Positions 13,373 to 25,359 of a DNA stretch of 64,000 bases are shown here, piece after piece. A model generated the notes under the pieces. The model did no database searches, had not been told where the DNA came from, and saw only the letters and a program-made list of their open reading frames with translations. The stretch's first letter is position 1, and each line of letters begins with the position of its first letter. This DNA is from Ailanthus altissimus (Eukaryota; Streptophyta; Magnoliopsida; Sapindales; Simaroubaceae). The position numbers and the translations under genes were made by a program. The DNA lies in the NCBI GenBank assembly GCA_946807835.1, contig OX327693.1, positions 5,349,501 to 5,413,500 of the forward strand. The letters are read 5' to 3'.

Positions 13373-14677
13373 CATTTCAGTATGCAAATAAGGTAACATC
13401 TTGAAGTTATCAATTGCTCCAAAAGCTGCATAAATCTACTTTGAGAATTTTTATAGAAATATTGATGATAGAAGAATTCAATCACGCCATTAGATTGGCT
13501 TGATGGAGATTGTTGCAAGGGTTGAAAGGTTCAAGGTTCATTTTTATATGGAGATAATACTTTAAAGATCAGTCCTAGTACTCCGAAAAAGATTATTTTG
13601 AAACATAAGCAAAAGGCGATGATGAATATTTTCCAACCAGGAGGGAGTAGTGCAAACCCAGAAACATAACAAATAATAATCAAGTTGTATTTTATTAAGT
13701 TTAGGAATAAATTTTCTTATTTAATTTAATTTTCTAGTTTGTTAAGTAATCTAGCCACAATAAAATTTAAGTACTATAAATAAGCACTTTGGGTTAAGTT
13801 CTTATTATTTCTCCATATTTATTAAATTCACATGATCTAATGTGAAAAATTTGCCATATAAATAGACATTTAAATTCATTCATATTCTTGATAATTTTAT
13901 ACTAATTAAACGAAATACTGACCTATCCCCTACATGGAAGACAAACAAGAAGAAAAAGAAGAATGCTTGGAGCAACTATGAGACAACAAATGAGCTATAG
14001 CAAATTCAAAGTAGTTTCTCACAATTGACGAAGACAAATATCCATCAAGTACCATTTCATCCGCTAAACAACTGGTATGAGGAAATTCAGCTCAATTACA
14101 CGTTGGAAGATCAAGTGGTTGACATACTCATACAAACACTCTCAAAAACAAAAATCCAACTTAAGAGAATTTTTGGGATTTTAATAACATTAAATTTAGG
14201 AGAGAATAATAATTAATGTGATGATACATCTTAATATTTGTTTTGTTACGTTCTAGTCTATATTAAGAATCTTATAAGTTAGTTTTTATATAAGTTTATT
14301 ATTATTATTATTATTATTTTTTATTTTTAACTTTGGGAGAGGATGATTCAAACTTAGGATCTCTACTTCTTACTAGACCATTCAAACAAGTGCTTATGTA
14401 AGTCTATTATTGACCGGTGGAAATAGGTATTATACGTCTCTTGTAGTGTCCTAAATGATACAATTTAGGTGAAAAGAAAAAAAAAAAGAATGCAGCAGCA
14501 GCCATGCTCCGTTTAGAATTACTTTGCTAGTTATTGTCTTCTTCTGCCCTCCATTTTTCACCACTATATTATTGAATATTTTTTCTTCAAATTTGATACG
14601 AAATAAACTCAAATAACCAACAAATTGAAATTATATATATAATCTTTGGAAGTTCAATAAATCCTAAGCAAACTTAC
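13373..14677 (+). other. Mixed transposon debris with a copia RNase H tail
   Basis: At 14,025-14,216 a short plus-strand frame resembles the C-terminus of a copia polyprotein (EIQLNYTLEDQVVDILIQTL, the family 'EQVADIxTKxL' motif), followed by a purine-rich tract (aaatttaggagagaat). Around 13,680-13,830 there is LTR-like sequence with 'ctataaataagcac'. I see no host gene here. The stretch lies in what would be intron 2 of the NPF gene whose first exons end at 14,678. Confidence 0.45.
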
Positions 14678-15388
14678 GATCGTATAGGAGACGGTTGATG
14701 TACAAATGATGACTTTGATGGGGCGGACTGGTGAATATGAAATCCAAGTCGCCAAAATGACAAGAGTTGCTGGTAGCCCCTCCTGAATATTAGTAAGTAC
14801 TGCAGCTTTCTTGAGGTCGTTTTTGCTTGAATCATCTGTGAAGTATGTTATTAAAACACGCAGTATGGCAAAGTCCACCAGCTTGTGGCTAAAAACCAGT
14901 CCTAGGAATCAAAATATTCATGAGAAGGTGACATTTGATCAGCATTTTCAAATCTTAGTTTAAGAAAAAAATAATTATCCGATCGAGCGACTATACGGTA
15001 CTAGCTAAGTTTTTTATATTTTAACAATAACATAAATATAAAAAAAATACCATGATGTTATTAGTAATAGCAATATTAAAATTTGATCTCTAATTTTTTT
15101 ATATTTTCACAAGTTTGGACATTCTTTGTCCATTTGTATCAATTACGTCCCTAATACATATTAAAATGATCTAATTAGCTTAAAATAATGGATTTTGACT
15201 ACAGTTGTAAGAGTATGTAACTTAGCATTTATTCTAGCTATTATTTCAGCTATTTAATAAGAGTAAGGTTGTTTCGAAAAAAAAAATAGTTAAGAGATTT
15301 TTTTTTCATACAAATAGACAAATTATGTCCTTTGAGAAAATATAAAAAATAGGGACCCAAATGTTATGATATGACTAATGCAATTTGA

Positions 15389-15419
<31 letters not shown>

Positions 15420-15885
15420 TCTGGAATAGTTGCCTTCTCTCATTATGTTTAAAAGATTCAAATTTTAAATTTTTACAATTTAAAATATTTTTTTTTATTT
15501 TTAAATTCTTTTTTTTAGCTATACAAAACATTATTGAAAAAAATTAAAAAGGACTTTAGATATTTATAAAAAAAAATAAAAAATAAAAAACTCTTTTGGC
15601 AAAATAGAGAAATCTAACAAATATCACACCAATTTTTCAAGTTCTATTCATCTTTAATTTTGGGGAAAAGAAAAGGTGAATGCAGCTGAGGAATCAGCAT
15701 CTAAGGTGCCTTGAGTAAGTATTACCTGAGACAAGTGCAGCGGCCTTACAAAAGCAGACGTAATAGCTTATCCAGCGTATCAAATTGCGGAATTTTTCGG
15801 AAAATCTTGTTTTGATGGCCAAGCTCTGAAGTCTCAACAACTGAAAATATGGTGTCCTGGCGTTTTGTTCTGCTGAGGAACTCAT
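14678..15885 (-). CDS. NRT1/PTR family (NPF) transporter, exons 1-2 only
   Basis: Exon 1 is 15,726-15,885: ATG at 15,885, 53 codons plus 1 nt, donor CAG|GTAATA. Exon 2 is 14,678-14,901: acceptor CCTAG|GA, donor ATC|GTAAGT, intron phase 0. The frame encodes a hydrophilic N-terminus (MSSSAEQNARTP), then KAAALVSG, FSHKLVDFAILRVLITYF, KKAAVLTNIQEGLPATLV and a membrane segment, as at the start of NPF proteins (12-TM proton-coupled nitrate, peptide or hormone transporters). The ExxE[K/R] motif of TM1 is missing (SHKLVDFAILR), as in some divergent NPF members. A nearby upstream ATG is absent, so the start is favoured. Exons 3-4 are not found below 14,678; the downstream intron is filled with transposons and may continue past the window edge. 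Either a gene with a giant intron or a truncated gene. Confidence 0.75.
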
Positions 15886-15959
15886 AGTTTTCTTTGCCAA
15901 AGGAAAGGAAGATAAGATTGTTTTCTGTGGTTAATCCGAGAATTGCTTTAGTGGAAACA

Positions 15960-15967
15960 CTTTATAT
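15960..15967 (-). promoter_or_regulatory. Likely TATA box of the NPF gene (left)
   Basis: On the minus strand 'ttaatataaagtg' lies about 75 bp upstream of the ATG at 15,885. This fits a TATA box with a leader of roughly 40-45 nt. Inference from spacing only. Confidence 0.4.
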
Positions 15968-16199
15968 TAACAAAACTTCCCTCGTAAAGTAGTCTTTCTC
16001 AGGTCTTCTGAAAATTTATAAAATATCCCGTGCATGTGCGCGTCATATTCATGGTGCATTATATCTGTAAGAAATTTATTAAATTGCCCATGTTTTATGC
16101 ATAGGAAAAAGGATGCTGCGAAAGATAACAATAGTAACACAGAAAAAGCATAAAGGAAAACGGTGGTTCCTACCAGCACGACCAGAGCACTTTAGGGGG

Positions 16200-17499
16200 G
16201 GTGGGGGGTATTAACACTGCAAACCCTCAGATTCAGTGAATAACAGTTTGACGGTGGCTTTGGCTTTAATCACTCTCATTCCCCCCACCCCCCAAAAAAA
16301 CCAAACTTAAAAGGATGAAAATCCCTTCTACTTTCTTTTCATAACTTCCAGCAGATTTTTTTCTCTCTTTTTCTTTTGTTTTTTCAATATTCAACTTCTT
16401 TTGTTATTAAAAAATCATCCTTTTCTTTTCTTTTCTTTTTTGTTTTACCTTAAAACTCAAAATAACATAGTAATTTTAGCATAAGAGAGAACATTGCAAA
16501 ATATGGCTTCTATTTGTTGTATGTGGTCGTCTTTAGCGGAGTGTTATGGCTTTTATGTTGTCTTTCAAAACAAAAAGAAAATGTATCAACTCTTCATGAA
16601 GATTTTGAGGAAATCCAATGATGCCCACAATCTTCGTTGCACACAAAATATTTGGATACTAAGACAAGAGTAAGAGTATTGTGAAATTTGTAATCTAAAA
16701 TCATGTTTAATGCGATGGTTATGTTTAGAACAAATTCAAGAATAAGTCGAAATCAAATTTGAGTCAAAAGCATGTGTGAAAAGGGTAGAAAACCAATAAA
16801 ACAATGTTGGAAGTGTATAAAAAGGAAGGAAAATTGTTTCAAGTGAGGGTGCCATGGCATTAGATGCAGAATATCAGTGTTAGGGCACCAAGTTCAAGTG
16901 TCGAGGTTTTGGCATTGTTTATAGCCCTCTAAATTTGAATTTTAAGTATTTTTAAATGTTTGAGTATTTTGAATTTCATATAAATATCCTATTATGTCTA
17001 AAGTTAAGTTAAAATGCATTTAAAAATACTGTATAATAAATTTTAGAGCTCTAAATTTAAATTGTATCATTTTTTGATATTTCAAGATCAATACTTTTGT
17101 AATTAAACATCAATATAAGAGATTTAGATCATTAATTTATCATGGACATATGCATATTATTAAATTACGTATTTTGTGTCTTAATATAGTATATTTTTAC
17201 ATTTTTTCTACTGCATATTATAAACTCTTGTGTTTAGACATTTTTATTCTATATTAACTTGTATATTATCTATTTCATTACTTAATTTATATACTCTACA
17301 TAAATTATTGCGTGTTCATAATCCAACATCTATACATTGTCTCTCAATCATCAGAAACGAAACAATCAAGCGCAGGATAGCTGCTCAAAAGCCGAAGCAT
17401 TAGATCCCACATCATTGGTGGATTTGAACTATTAGTTGGGAGTAAAAGTGATCTCTAGAGCAAAGAATTTGTTTCTTGGATTGGTTTTTACTAAATTCT
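16200..17499. other. Intergenic, no gene seen
   Basis: The upstream side of the NPF gene contains polypurine/polypyrimidine runs (g-rich at 16,194-16,208, c-rich at 16,280-16,293). From about 16,800 there is LTR-like sequence with a TATA-like 'tgtataaaaagg' and repeated 'gtgccatggcat'/'gggcaccaag' motifs. Nothing coding is supported. Confidence 0.5.
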
Positions 17500-18507
17500 C
17501 AAAAACTCTATAAACAATAATATTGAAAAATTAGTGATTCAACAATCTTGGTTGGACAAGAATTGAGATGAATACTAAAGTGGAGAGTCACATGAAGTCT
17601 AGAACGTGTGGAACACGTATGGAGAAGTCTAGGACATGTGGGACACGAAGGGGGAAGTAAAACGGGACTCAAAGACGCGAAGGAAAAGAAGAAAATCGCA
17701 AGGAGAGCTTCCAGCGCCGCAGCGCCCAGGACTGAGCGCCGCAGCGCTGGAGGCAAGAAGGGCCAGCGCCCAGGTACGAGCGCCGCAGTGCCAGAACGCG
17801 TGGAAAAGTCTGTTTTGGCTCGGGATTTCAAGTTTTGGGAAGTTTTGGACTTCCAAAACAAGTGAACTCTTACTCCAACAAGGAATAGGATTTGTAAGTA
17901 CGAAATACACTCTATATAAATACTTGTAAACTCTTGTTTAAGATTAAGCATCTAAGGTTTCAAGATGTAACCATAAGAGAAAATAGAGGAGCTAGGTAGG
18001 CATTAAGTGCATGGTGCACTAGGGTGTAACCTTGGGGGGTGTTTTCTTCTTTAGGTTCTTTGAGTGAATAAAAGAGAAATACCATAGATCCTTTAGGCTT
18101 AGATGCTCGGGCTATTCTTGTGTTTCTTGTAAAAATCTCTTATGAGGAGATACGAAGAGGTCTTAGGGAGTCATAATGATCAATGGTAGATACTTAGAGG
18201 TCTCTATGGGGGATACTAAGGGGTTTTGTGAGATCATTGATGATGTAAGAAGATACTTTGTGATCTATTTCAATGGGAAAAAGTTAGATCATGGATCCTC
18301 CGTGGACGTAGGCAATTTGGGCCGAATCACGTATATCTTGTGTCTTGTGATTAGTTTGTTTTCTTTATCTTTATTGGTGTGTTAATCTTATGTGTTCTTA
18401 CTTATGATGTAAATTATGATTTTCTGCTACGCAAAGGATATAAGGTTGCGGCTTAATTGATGCCATAAAGGTGTCAAATTAAAGGTGCACGGCTTGATAT
18501 CCCTCAA
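17500..18507 (+). mobile_element. LTR-like element with GC-rich AGCGCCGCAGCGC repeats
   Basis: The block has an LTR layout: a U3-like part with several 'agcgccgcagcgc' palindromic copies at 17,708-17,800, a TATA box (ctctatataaatac, about 17,911), and an R/U5-like part ending '...tccctcaaca' near 18,507. The long overlapping open frames at 17,508-17,951 on both strands come from the GC-rich repeats and do not resemble a protein. The boundaries are approximate. Confidence 0.5.
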
Positions 18508-20040
18508 CAAATAACTTTAACATAAAAGAGAATGAAATAAAACATGATTTTTATGCTCTCCTTATTATTTTATTGTTTTGTGTTTAAAGTTTTGAACTTT
18601 GAATTTTCGAGCAAAGAAGAAGAAGAAGAAAGATAACTTGTGGATAAAAAGAAAAGTTGAAAACCGAAGAAATAAAAGAAAGAGGGACAAAATTGGGTAA
18701 TCAAAATGAGAAAAAGAAAATGAAGGCATTTTCGTCTTTTTAGGTGGACGAGGTGACAGCATGAAGTAAAGCCAAAGCCAAAGCCACCACCAGACTGTTA
18801 TTTTACCAAACCTCAATTATTTATGTGCTGCAACGAAGAAATTTGTGAAAAGTAATGTAAGGACGCGTGATGAGGCTTAGATTTGAGGTAAGTATTACGT
18901 CAGTAAGATTTTTATTTTATTTTATACAAACTAGAAATTTTACATTCAACTACAACCGCTCTGACTTGTAAAATTAATTGAAATTAATTATAGTATAAAT
19001 TTTACATCATAATTGCAATTGCTCTGTATTTTAATATTAACTGAAACCGATTACAATAATTTTATATCTCAACTGTAATTGTTTTAAATTATAACACTAA
19101 CTACAAGCTCTAAATTACAATAATAACTGAAACTGTATTGACACCATGATGAGGCTTAGATTTGAGGTAAGTCTTATGTGAGTAAGATATAAGTATAAAT
19201 TTTATATTTCAACTTCAATTATTTTTATTTATAACATTAATTAAAACTGAGTACAATAATTTTATATCTAAACTATAATTACTCTGACTTATAACACTAA
19301 TTACAATATATAATTGTCTCTAATAATTAAAGAAATAAAAATTCTCTAAATTTTCTAATCTTAAAATTCTCTAAATTTTCATAATTGGAGGAAGCACTGT
19401 ATATATACGAGAAATCACGTCTCACATCATAATATTATGTCATTTTTCTTTAATATATAATATTATGCAATTAAATAATATAATATAATATAACATGATG
19501 AGGGTTGTCTCAGGGTAAGACGAGTTAGTAACATTGAGGGCTTAATAAAAAAACTACGACACTTTGAGTTAATAATATTTTTTTATACTTGTATGATTGA
19601 CTTGGCGTGGACACTTGTATTAAAATTGTAATTCTTTAATAAAACGTTATGTTGTATCCTTTATTATTTCATATTATTCATTTACCCCCTTATATTGTAT
19701 TTCTGAAGAAGCTCATTTAGTCATGACATATACATCTTAAAACATCTTTAAAGTCTGTGTTAACTTTAAATTTTGTTTTTGAGTAATATAAAATATCTAG
19801 ATATTTTATGGGTAATATTTAATACAGTATGGTAGTAAATGGTTAAAACCTTTCTTTAATTAAAACTATTCATTTCTTTCCATCTCAATCTTACCATTTA
19901 TAAGATACACCTCAATGAGTTTTTGTATTTTTTAAATTTTAATTGAAGTTTTCAATTATTGTGACAAATTTATTTTAAAATAATTTTAAGTAATTATCTA
20001 AAGATATACTTGAACTAGAACTTATTGTACGAGTTTGTTT

Positions 20041-20077
<37 letters not shown>

Positions 20078-20536
20078 AGATCAGTGTTGGCTCTAATTCT
20101 ACTTATTAAAAAAAATATAAACATGTTAAATATTTAAATTAGTATTATATGAAATATATCATACATCGCAAGAAAAAAATAATAATATGGTTCACTGAAT
20201 ATGAACTGCACATATAAATGGGAGAGCATTCTACTATTCTTAGTTTAAGAAAATTTTGGTTGTTGACCACTTTTTGAAGTAAAATTGTTTTTTTATCATA
20301 GTTAAAACTTTTATACTTTAATAATTAAAGATATAATATTTTTTTTATTTTATCTTTATTTGTATAATTTATAAAAATATATATTTTAATTTATTATAAT
20401 TAATTAATTTAATCAAAAATATATTTTTATGAGAATTATAATTATAATTATAATAATATTTAAAATAATATAAAAAATATTATAATTAAAAAAAAAAGTT
20501 TGCTAAACTGATGCAAGCATCAACTTAGCAATGTGT
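18508..20536. other. Intergenic, AT-rich, with a duplicated ~278-bp segment
   Basis: No gene is seen. The sequence 'gatgaggcttagatttgagg' occurs at about 18,869 and again at about 19,147, each followed by related AT-rich text with 'ataacactaa' and 'tttatatct' blocks, so a ~278-bp unit is imperfectly repeated. A long AT dinucleotide run lies at 20,045-20,075. From 18,750 to 18,830 the sequence resembles the complement of 16,205-16,280. Confidence 0.5.
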
Positions 20537-21158
20537 TTTTGTTTATAGTTTTTATGAGTGGAATGAATCATTATCCTAAAAAAAATTTCGTAAGGATAGG
20601 TGGAATTTTTTTTTATAGGGCCTTCACTTTGGACAAATTTGTTCAATGTAGAATTTAGGTAGTTATAATACCCTCTCACTATCAAAACAGTCATCGGCTC
20701 TGATACCAAATGAAATAGCCCACCTGAATCTTTATGCAAAATATTGCCCGTTTTGGGGTTCACGCACGCATCCTTTCCCCTTACGATTTTGTCTTTTATG
20801 GGCGGAATGAATCACCATCCCAAAAGGCGCCTTACAAGGGTTGAGGGGATTTCTCTTTATAAGGCATTCACTTTAGATGAGTCTGCCCGATGTGAGATTT
20901 TGGTTATTACAATACCCCCTCACCATTGAAACAGAGTCCTCGGCTTTGATACCAAATGAAAGAGCCCACTCGAATCCCTGTGCAAGGTATAGCCCACTTT
21001 GGGGTTTACGCACGCGTCCTTTCCCTTCACGGTTTTGTCCTTTATGGGCGGAAGGAATTACTATTCCCAAAAGGAGCCTCACAAGGGTAGAGAGAATTTT
21101 TCCTTATAAGGCCTTCACTTTGGACGAGTTTGCCCAATGTAGAATATAAGTCGTTACA
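20537..21158 (-). mobile_element. Tandem TRIM (miniature LTR retrotransposon): LTR-int-LTR-int-LTR
   Basis: Three copies of one unit lie head to tail. Read on the minus strand, LTRs are 21,158-20,957 (202 bp), 20,911-20,711 (201 bp) and a truncated 20,668-20,537. The full ones start TGTAA and end TTTCA or TTTCA-like. Each internal part is only ~45 bp and contains the initiator-Met primer site (TGGTATCAAAGCC, complement of 20,942-20,954; TGGTATCAGAGCC, complement of 20,696-20,708) and a 'ggtgagggggtat' polypurine tract. There is no coding. These are the defining parts of a TRIM. It interrupts a copia gag that lies to its right. Confidence 0.8.
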
Positions 21159-21700
21159 GAAGGTTTCTTCTAAATTTAATAAATCAGCAATTAACTTATT
21201 AAATCCATCAATATAAGAATTAATACTCGTACTTGGTCTCAACTGAAAACGAAATAATCTCTTTAATAGATATAACCGGTTCTAATTGCTTTTCTTTATA
21301 TATTTGTTCTCCAAGGCCTTTCACAATGCATTGGCAGATTTTTTTTTTTTAATATATGAATGAATACTTCTGCTCTCTACAGAGACAAGAACGAATCAAC
21401 CCATAAGTTTTTATATTAAGCCTATTCCAGTCTATATCTTTGATATCTTCTGATTTTGTTTCTTCCAGAACTATATCCAAGTCTTGTTGACATAATCCGT
21501 CTAACACCTCACTTTGCTATAAGCCAAAATTATTTAGGCTATCAAATTTTTTCACATCTATTTTTACACTAAACATTGTCACTGTCTTTATCGATGTAGA
21601 TGATGATGATGATTCTATAGCTACCTCGCACAAATGAGCTCAATACACAATATCACAAATAACCAAGCTTCACTAAATAATTATATCCAAGAACTAGCAA
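21159..21700 (-). mobile_element. Ty1/copia gag remnant, reversed
   Basis: The minus-strand translation with a few stops gives a copia gag (UBN2-type) pattern: MFSVKIDVKKFDSLNNFGL, LDGLCQQDLDIVLEETKSED, ALENKYI, and PSTSINSYIDGFNKLIADLL. The frame is cut at 21,158 by the TRIM array. It carries premature stops and a poly-A-like run near 21,345. Confidence 0.65.
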
Positions 21701-21773
21701 TCCAAATTCAACAACTCAGAATAGTAGCAAGTGCTGAACATAAAATAGCCACTCACCATCCTAAATTTGAGGC

Positions 21774-22400
21774 TCTGATACCACTTGTTGCGCCAAGAAG
21801 CATTCAAACAATAATTAGCACTGTTACCAATTGTTATGCGGAATACAATTTTCAGATAATCGAAACACAACCAATAGTATTAGCAATACCACAACGAGGC
21901 AATCAACCATCCAACACAATATGCAAAAATAAAAAAATAAATAAATAAATTTAATGAGATTCTGTAATATTACCTACATCTTCGAGCGTTGTTAAAACAA
22001 ATCTACTATCTTTATGAGAAATTATAAAATTTTTGTGCAACAATATAAATTTCTAAACTAGTGGGTCAAATTGTAAAGGTCCAATACTATAATTACTTAA
22101 ACAATAAAATATTACTACAAATATCTAAAAAATAAAAGAAAAAATTGAATTCTTATAAATTTTAAGGGCTTAAATGAAAAACTCTTAAATTATGAGATTC
22201 TTAAAAACAATTTTACAAATTAAGAAATAAAAAAATTATCTAAAAAATATAATTAATAAGAAAAAAGACTTTATTTTATATAAATTCAACCAAACCATCC
22301 TATATCACCTTTCACCGAAATTAGCTTATTTGACATGTAAGTCAATTTTTCACATTTGAATCGTGATACAATGAAAATAGTCTAATGAATGACACATCGC
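21774..22400 (-). repeat. Primer site and LTR-like end of the reversed copia
   Basis: The plus strand shows 'ggctctgataccacttgttg' at 21,773-21,792. Its complement is an LTR end (...CAACA) followed by AG and the initiator-Met primer site TGGTATCAGAGCC. The LTR of this reversed copia therefore begins at about 21,788 and extends to the right. Its far boundary was not determined. Confidence 0.55.
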
Positions 22401-22603
22401 GATAATTAAATGGGCACTATAGAATGGACGTAAAACTTACAATATTTGATGTTGAAATAGAAATATCGATCATTGCTTGCATGAAAATCATATAAATATG
22501 ATCGAGAATAAAATGTGAACGATAGTTAACAATTGATACCAATAATGACGATTGATAAGAACAAACTCTTGATTTTCTTTTTTCACGAATTTTCTCATTC
22601 CAC

Positions 22604-22646
22604 AACTTCTGTATTGACTGCAATGACTGCAGTCAATACAGAAGTT
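22604..22646. repeat. Perfect 19-bp inverted repeat with 5-nt loop
   Basis: The left arm 22,604-22,622 (aacttctgtattgactgca) is the exact complement of the right arm 22,628-22,646; the loop is atgac. A shorter palindrome (tttaactaca / tgtagttaaa) sits at a similar place after 'gaattttctcatt' near 28,107. It may be a hairpin or a small transposon footprint. Confidence 0.9.
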
Positions 22647-23501
22647 TAAAATTTTCAATTGGATCAAGAACTTTTTACTGAAGAAGTTTAATTCATCTCT
22701 CTTATCATTTGGTTAAAGTAAATCAGCGTTCTCTTTCAAAGTCTAGAATTCATTGGAAATTGGTTTCTTAAAATTCATCAACAATCTATCAAAATTTGGT
22801 GAGATTTTATTGATAGGTAATTGACAAAAGAATAAACCAATAGATACTACATATAACTAAAAAAAAAAATCTAAGAAATGGTCAATAAACTTTGTTTTTA
22901 AACGATAAAACAATTCTGAAAATCAGATATGAACTCAGTCATCTTGTGTGGCATTCTCTGATCTCTGTGTTTCTTACGTTAATAGCATCTTATATAATAA
23001 TACACAACTCTTTCTGGTAATTCCCTGTGCTCAAAAGTCATAAGTAAACTCTAGTTTTTTTTTTCTTTGTTAAAGAATGGTTAGATTCTTTCTCAATGTT
23101 TTAAAAGATTATCCTCGCTTTAAGTTTCAGAAGCTCCCTCATGCTTTTAAAATCTCTTGCATGAGTTAGAGCATCAATATCTTGATCTTCAGAATGGATG
23201 ATCCTGTTACAATACTGCTGATTTTGTTGTTTGCACCTGGTGTTTTCTTGTTTGTTGCGTGCCTCGACCAGGCAGACTCTATCGCGACACATCTGAACCA
23301 GTCTTGGAAATGGGTTGTGAGAATGGCATCAAAGCCCTTGGATGAAATAGTGACATGGTCAATCTGGCTTTGGAAGTGTGCAAGTATTCATCTGGCAAAT
23401 CTCCAGGCAAGGTTTGCCAAGCCGATAAGCTTGAAGCTTTTGGTGGACAAGGAGACAAATCGAGTTCTCTAGGCAGAATCTGATGCAAAATTCATCGACA
23501 C

Positions 23502-24200
23502 TGTTGAAGCAGAAGCACACAAACAAGCAAAATTTCTCAAACAAATAATAATGCAGAACAAGTTATTAAGAAATAAAGAGAGAAATGTTAGAAGAAGAAC
23601 ATACAAAGAATTACGTAATTCGACAACTTGCCTATGTTCATGGTAGATCAAGATCACACTCTTCTATTATTATGAATCACAAGGCTCACAAAGTATGCCT
23701 ATTACAAGAAAGATCACAAAGAAAATTCTCTCTCACTCTAGAAATTTTTTTCCACAAAGAACCACAAATATTATCACTAAAATCACAAAGATTTCTTGTT
23801 GATCACAAAGATGATGTTTACAAGTCAATTGATAGCCTTTATATAGGCTTTGGGACCACTTAAGTTTACCCTATATGTGTGGGAGTTGTATTAGGGAGTT
23901 CTGAAGTAAGTGGGAGACGAAATAAGAAAGTTTTCTTATTTTGGGATATTGTTCCCATCTCCAGCGCCGCGGCGCTGGCGCGTTCGTCTGAGCGCTCTGG
24001 CGCTAGTCTCCTGGTGTCGCGGCGCTCAAGTTCTGGAATGAGCGTCGCGGCGTTCACTCCTGGTCGCTGCAGCGTTGGCACCTGGTGCGCTCTTCTTCGT
24101 TTTCCATCTTCATTCGCGTCCGTCTTTGATCCGTGAACATTCTACGCACTTGACTTGCTCTCCAAATCATATTCCGATGATTTTTAATCAATATCTCATA
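23502..24200 (-). mobile_element. Solo LTR inserted in DUF674 exon 1, target duplication GACAC
   Basis: GACAC is found at 23,497-23,501 and 24,201-24,205, exactly flanking a 699-bp insertion absent from the sister gene. On the minus strand it begins 'tatgagatattgattaaaa' and ends 'gcttcaaca'. It contains GC-rich 'agcgccgcggcgct' motifs (23,962-24,070) and a TATA box on the minus strand (cctatataaagg, about 23,842). It belongs to the family of the solo LTR at 9,495-10,137. Confidence 0.85.
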
Positions 24201-25359
24201 GACACCTTATTTAGTTTTCTTACACTTCCAATTGGAACTGTTATGAGGCTCACAGGTAAGAAATCAGGGATAGGATCCATGGATGAACAAGAGAGCGTTC
24301 TGGCTCATGATGAACAAGACTTCCAGACACAAGCATGCAAGACCATGCTGCTTGATCCTAGAAGTGCTTATGGCGTCCAGTGCAAGAACTTAGCCATAAA
24401 GATAGACAAAAGAGAACCCTTTAAGCGCTATGTATGCTCAAAAAAACATTGTAGGACTAAAGAGGGTTTCAGATTAGCTAGCGCCATTAAGGATTCCATA
24501 TGCATTTGCACAAAATTCATGAACAAGGCAGTATACTTGAACTATCAAGATGAAACTGATGATTCCAGCGGAGTTTTCACGAAAGCACGGAATAGGTTTA
24601 TGATAACTGATGATTTGCAGGTAGTTCCTGAATCTGCCAACACTAGTTTGCTCCTGTAGTGGTTAGGAGTTACTGGTGTACCCATTCTTCACGAGGTAGA
24701 AGTCAAGGTCGGCATCAAGGAGGTAAGTCCCTTCAAGGTCCACAGATCAACAGAACCCAACTATTCTCTTTATCTTCGTAAATTGAATCTTCTGCTTCGC
24801 ATGCTTAATGACCCTATCCAGACAAATTATGGGTATAATTAATTTCATTAGAGCATCACAATAAAAAAAACTGTATTCACAAAATTCAAGCCACAAGGAA
24901 GCAACAAGAAAAAGGGTTTGGAAATTGAATCAGTTTCTCTTAGAATTGGTATCTGAAGTAATATATATCCAATATCTCACGTCATACACTAGGCATTATG
25001 ATTCGATCAGAAGCCAAAAAGTAACCTCAATTGCTCAAATCTTAGAATCCAAGAGTCATTTTCACATCCTTCAGCTCTTCTAGTTAGCAACCATACGTAA
25101 CAAAACTAACTTGTCGTAAAGATGGTATGTCAAATCAACACAACTATTAAGTGAAGCGAATAAGCACCTAACTGGAAGTCTCTTGTAATGACTGGTTTCA
25201 TTGTATACTACTGTTTTGCATAGTTAACAATTGCTCTCATCTGATCACAAACGGCATTAAAACCATGGATGCAAGATTCAGATATGTATCAATGTTTAAC
25301 ATGATTGAGTTAATAGAATACGAATGCCATTGACAATCCACAATCAAACATGAGATAAA

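Noticed and set aside
15967..16179. 70-codon ORF with a hydrophobic start just upstream of NPF exon 1
   Set aside because: It sits in the promoter/leader position of the NPF gene, shows no family resemblance and contains the likely TATA region at its end.
17508..17951. 147-codon minus-strand ORF overlapping several other long frames
   Set aside because: It lies in the GC-rich palindromic part of an LTR; three other long frames overlap it on both strands, and the composition follows the repeat.
20744..21242. Several short ORFs on both strands
   Set aside because: They fall in the repeated LTR units of the TRIM array and repeat with it.
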